From Cyanobium sp. NIES-981 (lineage in GTDB: Bacteria; Cyanobacteriota; Cyanobacteriia; PCC-6307; Cyanobiaceae): a stretch of DNA of 39,116 bases. The translations under genes and the position numbers were made by a program. A model generated the notes under the pieces. That model did not search any database and was not told where the DNA came from. It saw only the letters and a list, made by a program, of their open reading frames with translations. Below are positions 8,336 to 16,560 of this stretch, in pieces. The stretch is taken from assembly GCA_945877595.1 (NCBI GenBank), contig CAMDVN010000019.1:1-39116 (forward strand), given 5' to 3'. Numbering within the stretch: position 1 is the first letter of the stretch; the number at the start of each line of letters is the position of its first letter.

Positions 8336-9750
8336 CCAGCGTCACAACCAGCTTCAGCGATCTGCTGGCGGCGGCGGCCCAGGGGGCCCGTCAACTGGAA
8401 GATGATGGGGTGCTGAGCCTGGCCCTGCCTCTGCCGGGCCGCGACCCGATGGCCCTGCTGCCGCACCTCGAGGAGGGCGAGCGCTTTCGCTTCCTCTGGG
8501 ACAGCGCCCCCGGGCTGTGCCTGGCCGCCAGCGGCCGCACCAACAGCCTGGAGCTGAGTGGACCACGCCGTTTTGAGCTCGCGCAGCGCTTCAGCGCCGT
8601 GAGCCTGAGCCGCCTGGCTGCCCCCCAGAGCTGCCCCCCCCTGGCACGCCCACGGGTGCTGCTGGCCTTTGCCTTCTTTGATAGCCCCCTGCAGGAGGGC
8701 GAGGGTGTTCCCGGTGTGCAGGCGGTGCTGCCCCGCTGGCAGCTGAGCCGCCAGGGCCGCCACTGCTGGCTGCGGCTGCAGCGCAGCCTGGGCGGCGCGG
8801 TCACGGCCCGCTCCCTGGCCGAAGAGCTCTGGGAGCAGGCCCAGCACCTGGTGGGCCTGCCCACCGATCCCAGGGCCACGGGCGGTGACGGGGCCGGGGG
8901 CGGTGACGGTGACGGCCCTGGCCTGGCCATCGCCAGCAGCTCCAACTGGCAGGCCGACTACCGCTCGGCCGTCGAGCGGGGGCTCCAACTGGTGGAGGCT
9001 GGCACGCTGCGCAAGCTGGTGCTGGCGGTGCGCCAACACCTGGTGCTGGAGCGCCCCCTCGATCCGCTGCACCTGCTGGCCCAGCTGCGTCAGCGCCAAC
9101 CGGGCAGCTGCCGCTTCCTGTGGCAGCAAGCCGATGGGATAGCCCTGCTGGGGGCTTCACCGGAGCGGCTGCTCACCGTGCGCATGGGCCAGCTGCGCAG
9201 CGACGCCCTGGCCGGCACCGCCCCGATCGGGCCAGCTGCCGATCTGCTGCTCCAGTCCGACAAAGACCGCCGCGAGCACGAACTGGTGGTCGAAGCCATC
9301 ACCGACGTGCTCCAGCAGACCGGCCTGGTGCCCAGGCGTCCCCGCCACCCGCGCCTGGCCCGCCACGGCCAACTGGTGCACCTGCACACCCCCATCACTG
9401 CAGCGCTGGGCAGCCAGCAACCCCTCACCGTGGCGGCGGCCCTCCATCCGACCCCAGCGGTGGCCGGCCTGCCGCGGCGCGAAGCCATGGCGGCGCTGCG
9501 CAGCCTCGAATGCTTCGAGCGCGGCATCTATGCCGCCCCGATCGGCTGGATCGATAGCGCCGGCGACACCGAGCTGCGCGTGGCGATCCGCAGCGGCACC
9601 CTGCAGGGGCGCCGACTGGAGCTCACCGCCGGAGCCGGCCTGGTGCGGGGCTCGGTACCCGAGCGGGAGCTGCAGGAAGTGGCGCTGAAGCTGGGCGTGC
9701 TGCTACAGCAGCTAACCCTGCCCCTCAGGCCAGCAGCTTCTCCATGGTGA
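8260..9750 (+). CDS. menF: Isochorismate synthase MenF
   Basis: Chorismate-binding enzyme that isomerises chorismate to isochorismate, the first step towards phylloquinone. The C-terminal chorismate-binding domain shows [65 protein letters not shown] and [16 protein letters not shown]. About 496 aa from ATG 8260. A GTG at 8323 and a TTG at 8233 are also in frame, and the N-terminal 20-30 residues look non-conserved. Divergent from menA, with overlapping potential starts, so the two 5' ends must share regulatory DNA. The 3' end overlaps convergent gshB by 26 bp. Confidence 0.93.
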   Translation: MPTTLHWRRPIHLSSRQGPPPVQAPSSVTTSFSDLLAAAAQGARQLEDDGVLSLALPLPGRDPMALLPHLEEGERFRFLWDSAPGLCLAASGRTNSLELSGPRRFELAQRFSAVSLSRLAAPQSCPPLARPRVLLAFAFFDSPLQEGEGVPGVQAVLPRWQLSRQGRHCWLRLQRSLGGAVTARSLAEELWEQAQHLVGLPTDPRATGGDGAGGGDGDGPGLAIASSSNWQADYRSAVERGLQLVEAGTLRKLVLAVRQHLVLERPLDPLHLLAQLRQRQPGSCRFLWQQADGIALLGASPERLLTVRMGQLRSDALAGTAPIGPAADLLLQSDKDRREHELVVEAITDVLQQTGLVPRRPRHPRLARHGQLVHLHTPITAALGSQQPLTVAAALHPTPAVAGLPRREAMAALRSLECFERGIYAAPIGWIDSAGDTELRVAIRSGTLQGRRLELTAGAGLVRGSVPERELQEVALKLGVLLQQLTLPLRPAASPW

Positions 9751-10735
9751 GATCAGCCAGGGGGACGCCCCCCAGGCTCTCCACCTCACGCACCCCCGTG
9801 GGGCTGGTCACATTGATCTCGCTCAGGCGGCCATCGATCACATCGATGCCCACAAAAAACAGCCCTTCGGCCCGCAGCACTGGTGCCAGTTCGGCGCAGA
9901 TGTCGCGCTCCTGATCGGTGAGTTCACAGGCCTCGGGCTCGCCGCCCACGGCCAAATTGCTGCGGAATTCGCCGGCGGCGGGCCGGCGGTTCACCGCCCC
10001 AAGCGGCTCCCCGTCCACCAGCAGGATGCGCTTGTCGCCGGCAGTGACCGCCGGCAAAAACGCCTGCACCATGACCGGCAACTGCTGCTGGCTGGTGACC
10101 AGCTCCAACAGCGCCCTGAGCCCCGGTGCGCCACCGTGGCTGCGCACCACCCCCTGACCGGCCCGACCGCCCAGGGGTTTGAGCACCACATCGCCGTGCT
10201 CGTTGGCAAAGCCGGCCAACTGGGTCGCATCGCTGCTCACCAGGCTGGGGGCCATCAGGTGGCTCCAGCGCAGGGCGCCCAACTTCTCGTTCCAGGCCCT
10301 GAGCGAGGCCGGTCGGTTCAGCACCCGCACTCCCAACCGCTCGGCCAACTCGAGCAGATGGGTGGCATAGAGGTAGGCCTCGTCGACCGGTGGATCTTTG
10401 CGCATCCACACCCGCGGGAACGCGGTCAGCGGCATCCAGCGCAGGGGACCGGCCTCAAACCAGGGATCGGGTAAGTCCCAACCACTGGCGCTGGGCTGGA
10501 TCGAGGCCAGCCGCACCGGCTGAGCCTGCACCACCGGTTCATGGGCCGGGTCACGGCCGTGCACCGCGAGGTTGGCGGCCGTGCACACCCACACCTGCTG
10601 GCCGGCCCGCTGGGCTGCCTGCATCAGGGCCACGCTGGAGTCTTTGGTGGGACGCAACTGCTGGATCGGATCGATCACAAACAGCTGGGGCTCGCGGCCG
10701 CGTTGGGCCCCACCGCCGGTGCCTGAGTCGCTCAA
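9725..10735 (-). CDS. gshB: Glutathione synthetase
   Basis: ATP-grasp ligase joining gamma-glutamylcysteine and glycine. Visible marks are [16 protein letters not shown] near the N-terminus, [31 protein letters not shown] (ATP-grasp phosphate-binding strand), [18 protein letters not shown], and the C-terminal [21 protein letters not shown] with metal- and glycine-binding residues. 336 aa from a TTG start at 10735, three bases after the grxC stop; no better ATG lies before the conserved domain. The grxC-gshB pair is a glutathione operon. The 3' end overlaps menF. Confidence 0.95.
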   Translation of the reverse strand: MSDSGTGGGAQRGREPQLFVIDPIQQLRPTKDSSVALMQAAQRAGQQVWVCTAANLAVHGRDPAHEPVVQAQPVRLASIQPSASGWDLPDPWFEAGPLRWMPLTAFPRVWMRKDPPVDEAYLYATHLLELAERLGVRVLNRPASLRAWNEKLGALRWSHLMAPSLVSSDATQLAGFANEHGDVVLKPLGGRAGQGVVRSHGGAPGLRALLELVTSQQQLPVMVQAFLPAVTAGDKRILLVDGEPLGAVNRRPAAGEFRSNLAVGGEPEACELTDQERDICAELAPVLRAEGLFFVGIDVIDGRLSEINVTSPTGVREVESLGGVPLADLTMEKLLA

Positions 10736-10738
10736 GCG

Positions 10739-10999
10739 TCAGGCCCCCAGCAGGGCGTCGAGCTGGCCACTGCGCTCGAGGGCATGGAGGTCGTCACAGC
10801 CCCCCACGTGTTGGCCGTTGATGAAGGTCTGGGGCACGCTGCGCCGTCCACCGCTCTTGGCGGCCATGGCGGTGCGGGCCTGTTCATCGCCATCGATGGC
10901 GTAGTCGGTGTAGGCCACGCCCTTGCGATCCAGGAGCGCCTTAGCTCGCACGCAGAACGGACAGGAACGCCAGGTGTAAATCTCAACCTTTGCTGCCAT
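10739..10999 (-). CDS. grxC: Glutaredoxin 3
   Basis: 86-residue dithiol glutaredoxin, cytosolic thiol-disulfide reductant using glutathione. The CPFC active site is near residue 14, followed by the cis-proline motif SVPQTFING and GGCDDLHAL, all at the spacing of the GrxC class. The ATG start at 10999 is clear. It is upstream of and nearly abuts gshB, so enzyme and cofactor synthesis are co-expressed. The 98 bp to the prfB start on the other strand would hold both promoters. Confidence 0.97.
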   Translation of the reverse strand: MAAKVEIYTWRSCPFCVRAKALLDRKGVAYTDYAIDGDEQARTAMAAKSGGRRSVPQTFINGQHVGGCDDLHALERSGQLDALLGA

Positions 11000-11097
11000 G
11001 TCTGCATCACCACTGGATGGATCCTAAAAGCAGCCTTAAGGGCGTCGACCGACCGTCCTGTTGAGTACGGTCAAGCCACGCGAATCAGCACCCTGCC

Positions 11098-12256
11098 TTG
11101 ACCGCCACCCCAGCGTCCTCGGTCGCCCCCCTGCTTGATCTCACTGATTTCAAGCGCGATCTCTCTGAGCTCACCGATCGCCTGGGCCATGCCCAGGACT
11201 GTCTTTGACGTACCGGCCCTGAAAGCCCGCCAGCAAGACCTCGAGCAGCTGGCCTCGCAAAGCACCTTCTGGGACGACCAGAAACTGGCCCAGACCAAGA
11301 TGCGTCAGCTCGATGACGTCAAGGCCCAGCTGGAGCAGTTAGGGCGGTGGCAGGCCGCCGTAGCCGATGCCGAGGCCACCCTCGAGCTCTACGACCTTGA
11401 ACCCGACGCCGACCTGCTGGCCGAATCGAATGGCGCCCTGCAGACGCTGCGCGCCGATCTCGACCGCTGGGAGCTCGAGCGACTGCTCTCAGGCCCCTAT
11501 GACAAAGAGGGCGCCGTGATCAGCATCAACGCCGGCGCCGGCGGCACCGATGCCCAGGACTGGGCCCTGATGCTGATGCGCATGTACACCCGCTGGGCCG
11601 AAGACCACGGCATGAAGGTGAGTGTCGACGAGCTCAGCGAAGGTGAAGAGGCGGGCATTAAGAGCTGCACGATCGAAATCGAGGGTCGCTACGCCTACGG
11701 CTACCTCAGAAATGAGAAGGGCACCCATCGCCTGGTGCGCATTTCGCCGTTCAACGCCAACGACAAACGCCAGACCAGCTTTGCGGGCATTGAAGTGATG
11801 CCGAAGCTCGACGAGGAGGTCAAGCTCAACATCCCCGACAAGGACCTGGAGATCACCACCTCGCGTTCAGGCGGTGCCGGCGGCCAGAACGTCAACAAGG
11901 TGGAAACGGCCGTGCGCATCCTGCACGTCCCCACCGGGCTGTTTGTGCGCTGCACCCAGGAGCGCTCCCAGCTGCAAAACAAAGAGAAGGCGATGGCCTT
12001 GCTGATGGCCAAGTTGATGGTGATCGCCCAGGAGCAGCGGGCCTCCGAGATCGCCGACATCCGCGGCGACATCGTCGAGGCGGCCTGGGGAAACCAGATC
12101 CGCAACTACGTGTTCCACCCGTACCAGATGGTCAAGGATCTGCGCACCCAGCACGAGACCACCGACGTGCAGGGGGTGATGGATGGAGACCTCGATCCCT
12201 TCATTCAGGCGTTGCTGCGCCAGGGTGTGGACATCGCCGCCGACGCGGCAGCCTGA
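11098..12256 (+). CDS. prfB: Peptide chain release factor 2, with programmed +1 frameshift
   Basis: Class I release factor for UGA/UAA stops. The zero frame starts at a TTG (11098; CTG 11131 is another option) and encodes 36 codons with the cyanobacterial-type N-terminus [17 protein letters not shown], ending in CTT followed by an in-frame TGA at 11206-11208. A +1 shift (skip T11206) continues as [14 protein letters not shown] to the TGA at 12254-12256, giving about 385 aa. The downstream part has the SPF specificity tripeptide (RISPFNAND) and the GGQ catalytic motif ([11 protein letters not shown]). Annotating only the second frame, for example from ATG 11189, would lose the first helix. The arrangement makes the protein autoregulated: shifting occurs when RF2 is scarce. 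Confidence 0.95.
11195..11209 (+). promoter_or_regulatory. prfB +1 ribosomal frameshift signal
   Basis: CTTTGAC at 11203-11209 matches the classical prfB slippery site (CUU UGA C). AGGA at 11195-11198 lies just upstream, at about the position of the internal Shine-Dalgarno that stimulates shifting in E. coli. Coding potential switches from the zero frame to the +1 frame exactly here, and the joined protein aligns continuously with release factor 2 (...AQDCL / DVPALK...). Confidence 0.93.
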
Positions 12257-12263
12257 ACAACCG

Positions 12264-12485
12264 ATGAGCGACGGCCCCCTCACCAACAGCCCCGGAGCAG
12301 AAGCCGTGCCCCAGCCCGGCGACGGCCGCACGGCCGAGCAGACCAGCTTCGTGAAGCTGGCGATGCGCAACATGGTGCGCAAAGGTCGCCAGAGCCTGTT
12401 TCACTTTGGCCTGACCGCCCTGGGGCTCATGGGCTTTCTGGTGCTGATCGCCTGGCTGGGACGGCCCCAGCTCCCGGGGGGCTGA
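12264..12485 (+). CDS. DUF3285 small membrane protein
   Basis: 73-residue protein with a polar N-terminus, then SFVKLAMRNMVRKGRQSL and one transmembrane helix (about residues 50-68, FGLTALGLMGFLVLIAWLG). This matches the small cyanobacterial DUF3285 family, function unknown. The ATG at 12264 is 7 bp after the prfB stop, and the next gene starts 3 bp after its own stop, so it belongs to a prfB-DUF3285-ybeY-dgkA operon. The basic juxtamembrane helix suggests the N-terminus stays cytosolic (inference). Confidence 0.8.
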   Translation: MSDGPLTNSPGAEAVPQPGDGRTAEQTSFVKLAMRNMVRKGRQSLFHFGLTALGLMGFLVLIAWLGRPQLPGG

Positions 12486-12488
12486 GCC

Positions 12489-13124
12489 TTGACCACTCCC
12501 TTGGACACGCCGGATCTGGACCTGGCCTTTGAAGCCGACAGCGCCCTGCCGGCGTCCCTGCTCAAAACGGCCGGCCCCCTGGCCGATCCCCTGGCCGGCG
12601 TGGAGCTCTGGCACGAGTTGCTGAGCGCGTGGTTGGCCCAGCTGACCGCCGAACTGCCTGCCCCGTTGCAGGCCGCCTCTTACAGCCTGGGGCTGGCCTT
12701 GGTCGACGACGCCGAGATCGCCGACCTCAATGCCAACTGGCGTCACACGCCTGGCCCCACCGACGTGCTCGCCTTCGCCGCCCAAGAGGAGGCGATCCTC
12801 GAGGGGACACCGCCGATGCCCCTGCCGGCCGATCTCCAGGAAGCCGAGCCCCTGGAATTGGGCGACATCGTGATCTCCCTGGAAACCGCTGCCCGCCAGG
12901 CCCCCGAGCACGACCACACGCTGCCCCAGGAGCTGCTCTTTTTGGCCAGCCACGGCCTCCTGCATCTGCTGGGCTGGGACCACCCCGATGACCCCAGCCT
13001 CGCCGCCATGCTGCGGCGTCAGGAGCAGTTGCTCCACTCCCTCAAGCCGCTGGCCACAGCAACCGAGACGTCCCCAACCGAACCAGCTCCAATCAGGCCT
13101 GGCCAGCTCGAAGAACGGCGTTAA
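12489..13124 (+). CDS. ybeY: Endoribonuclease YbeY (16S rRNA maturation)
   Basis: Zinc-dependent endoribonuclease involved in 16S rRNA 3'-end maturation and ribosome quality control. The HGLLHLLGWDHPDD motif supplies the three zinc-binding histidines. Also visible are LNANWRHTPGPTDVLAFAA (LNxxyRxkdxpTDVLSF family motif) and ELGDIVISLETA. The 211-aa length reflects a longer N-terminus and a low-complexity Pro/Thr tail. The start is a TTG at 12489, 3 bp after the previous stop, and no ATG is available before the conserved region. The same operon also carries dgkA, a common bacterial pairing. Confidence 0.93.
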   Translation: MTTPLDTPDLDLAFEADSALPASLLKTAGPLADPLAGVELWHELLSAWLAQLTAELPAPLQAASYSLGLALVDDAEIADLNANWRHTPGPTDVLAFAAQEEAILEGTPPMPLPADLQEAEPLELGDIVISLETAARQAPEHDHTLPQELLFLASHGLLHLLGWDHPDDPSLAAMLRRQEQLLHSLKPLATATETSPTEPAPIRPGQLEERR

Positions 13125-13157
13125 GGTGCATCCCTCAGGCTCCACAGAGGGCGGCGC

Positions 13158-13628
13158 ATGACCAGCCTCTCCCCCTCCCCTCCACCGCTTCAACCCGGCC
13201 AGTCTTCAGGCCACGACGGACAGCGCCGCGGCCGCAAGCTGAGGATCAGCGCCTGGAAAGTGGCCGGAGATCTGCCCGCCAGCTTTCGCTACGCAGCCCA
13301 GGGACTGGCCTATGGCTTTGCCAGCCAACGCAACTTTCGGATTCACGTGTTCACCGGCCTGGTGGTGTTTGGCATGGGCCTATGGCTCGGGCTGAGCACC
13401 GATCGCCTGGCGGTGCTGGTGCTCACCGTGGCGGCGGTGCTGGTGCTGGAGCTGCTCAACACCGCCACCGAAGCCGTGGTGGACCTGGCGATCGGCCGCC
13501 AGTTCCACCCCCTGGCCCGCATCGCCAAAGACTGCGCCGCCGCCGCCGTGCTGGTGGCGGCCCTCTCCTCCCTGATGATTGCCCTGCTGCTGCTGGTGCC
13601 CCCCCTGCTGGCCCGGCTGGGTCAGTGA
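13158..13628 (+). CDS. dgkA: Diacylglycerol kinase, prokaryotic type (DgkA/UdpK family)
   Basis: Small integral-membrane lipid kinase phosphorylating diacylglycerol or undecaprenol. After an extended Pro/Ser-rich N-terminus (about 35 residues) the core has SFRYAAQGLAYGFASQRNFRIH, three transmembrane helices, and the active-site segment ELLNTATEAVVDLAIG...HPLARIAKDCAAAAVL with the ExxNxAxE and KD residues. Which lipid is the substrate cannot be told; Gram-positive-type enzymes with this motif often act on undecaprenol. The stop codon is the first base triplet of a 16-bp tandem repeat. Confidence 0.93.
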   Translation: MTSLSPSPPPLQPGQSSGHDGQRRGRKLRISAWKVAGDLPASFRYAAQGLAYGFASQRNFRIHVFTGLVVFGMGLWLGLSTDRLAVLVLTVAAVLVLELLNTATEAVVDLAIGRQFHPLARIAKDCAAAAVLVAALSSLMIALLLLVPPLLARLGQ

Positions 13629-13680
13629 CAACTGGGCTCTCTGACGACTGGGCTCTGTGACAGCTGGGGTCTCTGACACC
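13626..13680 (+). repeat. 16-bp tandem repeat starting at the dgkA stop codon
   Basis: Three full units at 13626, 13642 and 13658 (tgacaactgggctctc, tgacgactgggctctg, tgacagctggggtctc) and the start of a fourth (tgacacc at 13674). The first TGA is the dgkA stop codon itself. The array fills most of the 76-bp gap to trpG. Each unit repeats TGA, so several stops follow the gene. Confidence 0.9.
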
Positions 13681-13704
13681 GCCAACTTCTGACGCTTCTG
13701 GCTG

Positions 13705-14298
13705 ATGCTTCTGGTTCTCGACAACTACGACAGTTTCACCTTCAACCTGGTGCAATACCTGGGCGAATTGGCCACCACGTATCCCATCGCCACGGAGCTG
13801 CGGGTGGAGCGCAATGACGCCCTCAGCCTCGAGCAGATCCGCGCGCTGGCACCAGCGGCCATCCTGATCTCGCCCGGTCCAGGCGATCCCGATCAATCGG
13901 GCGTGTGCCTGGAGGTGCTGCGCGAGCTCAGCCCCACGGTGCCCACCCTGGGGGTCTGCCTGGGCCATCAGGCGATTGCCCAGGTCTATGGCGGCAAGGT
14001 CGTGCGGGCCGCCCAGCAAATGCACGGCAAGACTTCACCGGTGCACCACGCCGGGGCCGGCGTGTTTGCGGGTCTGCCCAACCCCCTCACCGCCACCCGA
14101 TACCACAGCCTGATCGCCGAGCGCGCCTCGCTGCCCGACTGCCTCGAGATCACGGCCTGGCTCGACGACGGCACGATCATGGGGCTGCGCCACCGCACCT
14201 ACCCCCACCTGCAGGGCGTGCAGTTTCACCCCGAGAGCGTGCTCACCCAGGACGGCCACGCCCTGTTGGCCAATTTTCTGCGCCTGGCCCAAAGCTGA
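13705..14298 (+). CDS. trpG: Anthranilate / aminodeoxychorismate synthase component II (glutamine amidotransferase)
   Basis: Class I glutamine amidotransferase that supplies ammonia to a chorismate-using partner (TrpE for tryptophan or PabB for folate). Visible: [32 protein letters not shown] (oxyanion region), GVCLGHQAI with the nucleophilic Cys, RYHSLIAE and [11 protein letters not shown] with the catalytic His-Glu. 197 aa, normal. Cyanobacteria usually have one such subunit serving both pathways, so pabA would be an equally valid name. No TrpE/PabB partner is in the window. Confidence 0.94.
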   Translation: MLLVLDNYDSFTFNLVQYLGELATTYPIATELRVERNDALSLEQIRALAPAAILISPGPGDPDQSGVCLEVLRELSPTVPTLGVCLGHQAIAQVYGGKVVRAAQQMHGKTSPVHHAGAGVFAGLPNPLTATRYHSLIAERASLPDCLEITAWLDDGTIMGLRHRTYPHLQGVQFHPESVLTQDGHALLANFLRLAQS

Positions 14299-14377
14299 GT
14301 CTCCAGGTCTGGGCATTGGTCTTGGGAGTCGCTGCTAGTTTCGCGCCAGCTGATGGGCCTCCGGGCCGTCCCGTTCC

Positions 14378-15154
14378 ATGGCCACCCACGCCGGCACCCG
14401 AGCACGCCGCAGGCAGACCGTTGTGCTGACCGCCCTTGTGGGGGCGGCAGCACTGGCTGGCCCAACCCTGTTGCCCGCCCTGTTGCCAGCAGCAGCCCAG
14501 GCCAATGGCGGCATCACGGTCACCAGTTATGGCCACAGTGCCCTGCTGATCAGGGGCGGCGGCAAAACGGTGCTGATCAATCCATTCAAGGCCGTGGGAT
14601 GTGCAGCCGGCCTCAGCGAGCCCCGGGTGAGTGCCGATGTCATCCTCGCCAGCAGCCGCCTGCTCGATGAGGGGGCTGCGGTGGCCAGCGGCAAGCTGCT
14701 GGTGAGCCCCGGGTCCTACCGGGTTGCAGGCCTCAGCATTGAGGGGATCGCCGCCCCGCATGACCGCTTCGGCGGCCGGCGCTTTGGCCAGGCCACCCTC
14801 TGGCGCTGGAAGCAAGGGGGGCTCGAAATCGCCCACCTCGGTGGCACCGCCGGCAGCCTCGGCCCCTCTGACCGGGTGCTGCTCGGCCGGCCCGATCTGC
14901 TGATCATCGGTGTGGGTGGTGGCGCCAAGGTCTACGACGGGGCTGAGGCCGCCGAAGTGGTTCGCGAGCTCAAACCCCGTCGCGTGATCCCGGTCCAATA
15001 CGTGAGTGGACGCCAACCTCCCAAAAACTGCGACCAGGGAGGCGTCGAACCCTTCCTCAAGGCCATGGCTGGCTCCACAATCAAGCGCGGCGGAGCCTCG
15101 CTGAGCTTGCCCGGTAAACTTGGGGACGGCTTGGTGATCGAGGTGATGCGCTGA
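14378..15154 (+). CDS. Exported metallo-beta-lactamase-fold protein with degenerate metal site
   Basis: 258 residues. The N-terminus (RARRRQTVV followed by a hydrophobic stretch and AAAQA) is a signal peptide, possibly Tat-type. The body resembles UlaG-like metallo-beta-lactamase proteins: YGHSALLI, LINPF, ADVILASS, HLGGTAG, DLLIIGVGGG and a C-terminal VIPVQY. The zinc ligands expected in THxHxDH are absent (ASSRLLDEG), and the DPF aspartate is Asn, so catalysis as in the family is unlikely. Its stop overlaps the probable CTG start of the amine oxidase gene (CTGA), suggesting the two products act together in the periplasm or lumen. Confidence 0.82.
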   Translation: MATHAGTRARRRQTVVLTALVGAAALAGPTLLPALLPAAAQANGGITVTSYGHSALLIRGGGKTVLINPFKAVGCAAGLSEPRVSADVILASSRLLDEGAAVASGKLLVSPGSYRVAGLSIEGIAAPHDRFGGRRFGQATLWRWKQGGLEIAHLGGTAGSLGPSDRVLLGRPDLLIIGVGGGAKVYDGAEAAEVVRELKPRRVIPVQYVSGRQPPKNCDQGGVEPFLKAMAGSTIKRGGASLSLPGKLGDGLVIEVMR

Positions 15155-16560
15155 AGCGGCGTCAAGCGCTAGGGCTGGGCTTCGTGTCGCTGACCGCAGC
15201 TCTGTTGGCACCGGCTTGTCGGGCCAAGCCTTCGAGCACCGGCCTGCGCGTGATTGTGATCGGCGCCGGCCTAGCCGGCTTGGCAGCGGCACAACGCCTG
15301 CAGGAACAGGGCCATCTCGTCACCGTGCTCGAGGGGCGCGACCGCCTTGGCGGCCGCACCTGGACCAGCCAGGCCTGGCCTGACCTACCCCTGGATCTGG
15401 GTGCCGGCTGGATCCATGGCCTCGATGGCAACCCGATCACCGCCCTGGCCCGCCGCAGCGGTGCCCGGCTGGCCACCACCTCGCTGGACAACAGCCTGGT
15501 CTACGGGCCCAATGGGCAGCCGCTCGATGAGAGCCAGCAAGCCCAGCTCGACGTGCTCTCGGACCGCCTGGTGGCCATGGTCGCCACGGCGGCTGAGCAG
15601 GCCGGCAACGACCTCTCGCTCCAAGACCTGGTTGCCCGTTCCTTCCCCGACCACAGCCTGACCAAGGGCCAGGGTGACCAGCTGGCCTATCTGATCAACA
15701 GCCTGTATGAACAGGAGCATGGCGCCAGCGCCGGCCGCCTATCGGCCCGTTGGCTCGACGCCGACCAGGCCTACGGCGGCAGCGATGCCCTGCTGGTGCC
15801 TGGCTACAGCGCCGTGGTGCAGGCGTTGGCCCAAGGGCTCACGATTCAGACCGGCCAACGGGTGACCCAGGTGCACTGGGACGGGGCCACCGCCCAGGGC
15901 GGCGTCAAGGTGGTGTGTGGGGCTAGGGCCGGAGAATCGAGCCCGGTGCATCAGGCCGACCGGGTGGTGATCACCGTGCCGCTCGGGGTGCTGAAGGCCG
16001 GCAGCCTCCAGTTTGAGCCCCCGCTGCCAGCGGCCAAACAGGACGCGATCAGCCGGATCGGCATGGGTACCCTGAACAAATGCTGCCTGCGCTTTGCGCG
16101 CCCGTTCTGGCCGGCCAGCGTCGATTGGTTCGGCCAGATCGCTGCCAAAGCCGGGGAGTGGGGCGAATGGGTGAGCCTGAGCGGCCCCCTCCGCCAACCC
16201 GTCTTGATCGGCTTTCAGGCCGGGCAGAACGCCGAAACCCTGGAGGCCTGGAGCGATCAGCGCCTTGTGGCCAGTGCAATGGCCAGCCTGCGACGTCTGT
16301 ACGGCCCGGGCATCCCCGACCCCACCGGTGTGCAGGTGAGCCGTTGGCGATCGGACCCCTTCTGCCTGGGGTCCTACTCCTTCAACGCAGCAGGCAGCAC
16401 CCCATCCTTGCGGGACGCACTCGCCCAGCCCCTGGCTCAGCGGTTGTTCTTCGCGGGGGAAGCCACCAACACGAGCGCCTTTGGCACCACCCACGGCGCC
16501 TACCTCTCGGGCCTGCGGGCGGCGGCCCAGCTTCAGAGCACAGGCTCGATCGCGGCATAG
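15151..16560 (+). CDS. Flavin-containing amine oxidase, Tat-exported
   Basis: FAD-dependent monoamine/polyamine oxidase-like enzyme. The N-terminal dinucleotide fold is VIVIGAGLAGLAAAQRL...VTVLEGRDRLGGR, then LDLGAGWIHG (substrate-entry motif), and the C-terminal FAD closure RLFFAGEATN...THGAYLSGLRAA. The first ordinary start is GTG 15184. The frame is open upstream, and a CTG at 15151 yields MKRRQALGLGF followed by a hydrophobic stretch and LLAPAC. This is a twin-arginine signal with a possible lipobox, which is truncated if GTG is used. That CTG overlaps the preceding gene's TGA. I therefore extend the gene to 15151 (470 aa); the start is inferred. Substrate unknown. Confidence 0.88.
   Translation: MKRRQALGLGFVSLTAALLAPACRAKPSSTGLRVIVIGAGLAGLAAAQRLQEQGHLVTVLEGRDRLGGRTWTSQAWPDLPLDLGAGWIHGLDGNPITALARRSGARLATTSLDNSLVYGPNGQPLDESQQAQLDVLSDRLVAMVATAAEQAGNDLSLQDLVARSFPDHSLTKGQGDQLAYLINSLYEQEHGASAGRLSARWLDADQAYGGSDALLVPGYSAVVQALAQGLTIQTGQRVTQVHWDGATAQGGVKVVCGARAGESSPVHQADRVVITVPLGVLKAGSLQFEPPLPAAKQDAISRIGMGTLNKCCLRFARPFWPASVDWFGQIAAKAGEWGEWVSLSGPLRQPVLIGFQAGQNAETLEAWSDQRLVASAMASLRRLYGPGIPDPTGVQVSRWRSDPFCLGSYSFNAAGSTPSLRDALAQPLAQRLFFAGEATNTSAFGTTHGAYLSGLRAAAQLQSTGSIAA

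Noticed and set aside
11189-12256. Non-frameshifted prfB starting at ATG 11189
   Set aside because: It would drop the conserved RF2 N-terminal helix that is encoded upstream in the zero frame, and it ignores the CTTTGAC signal.
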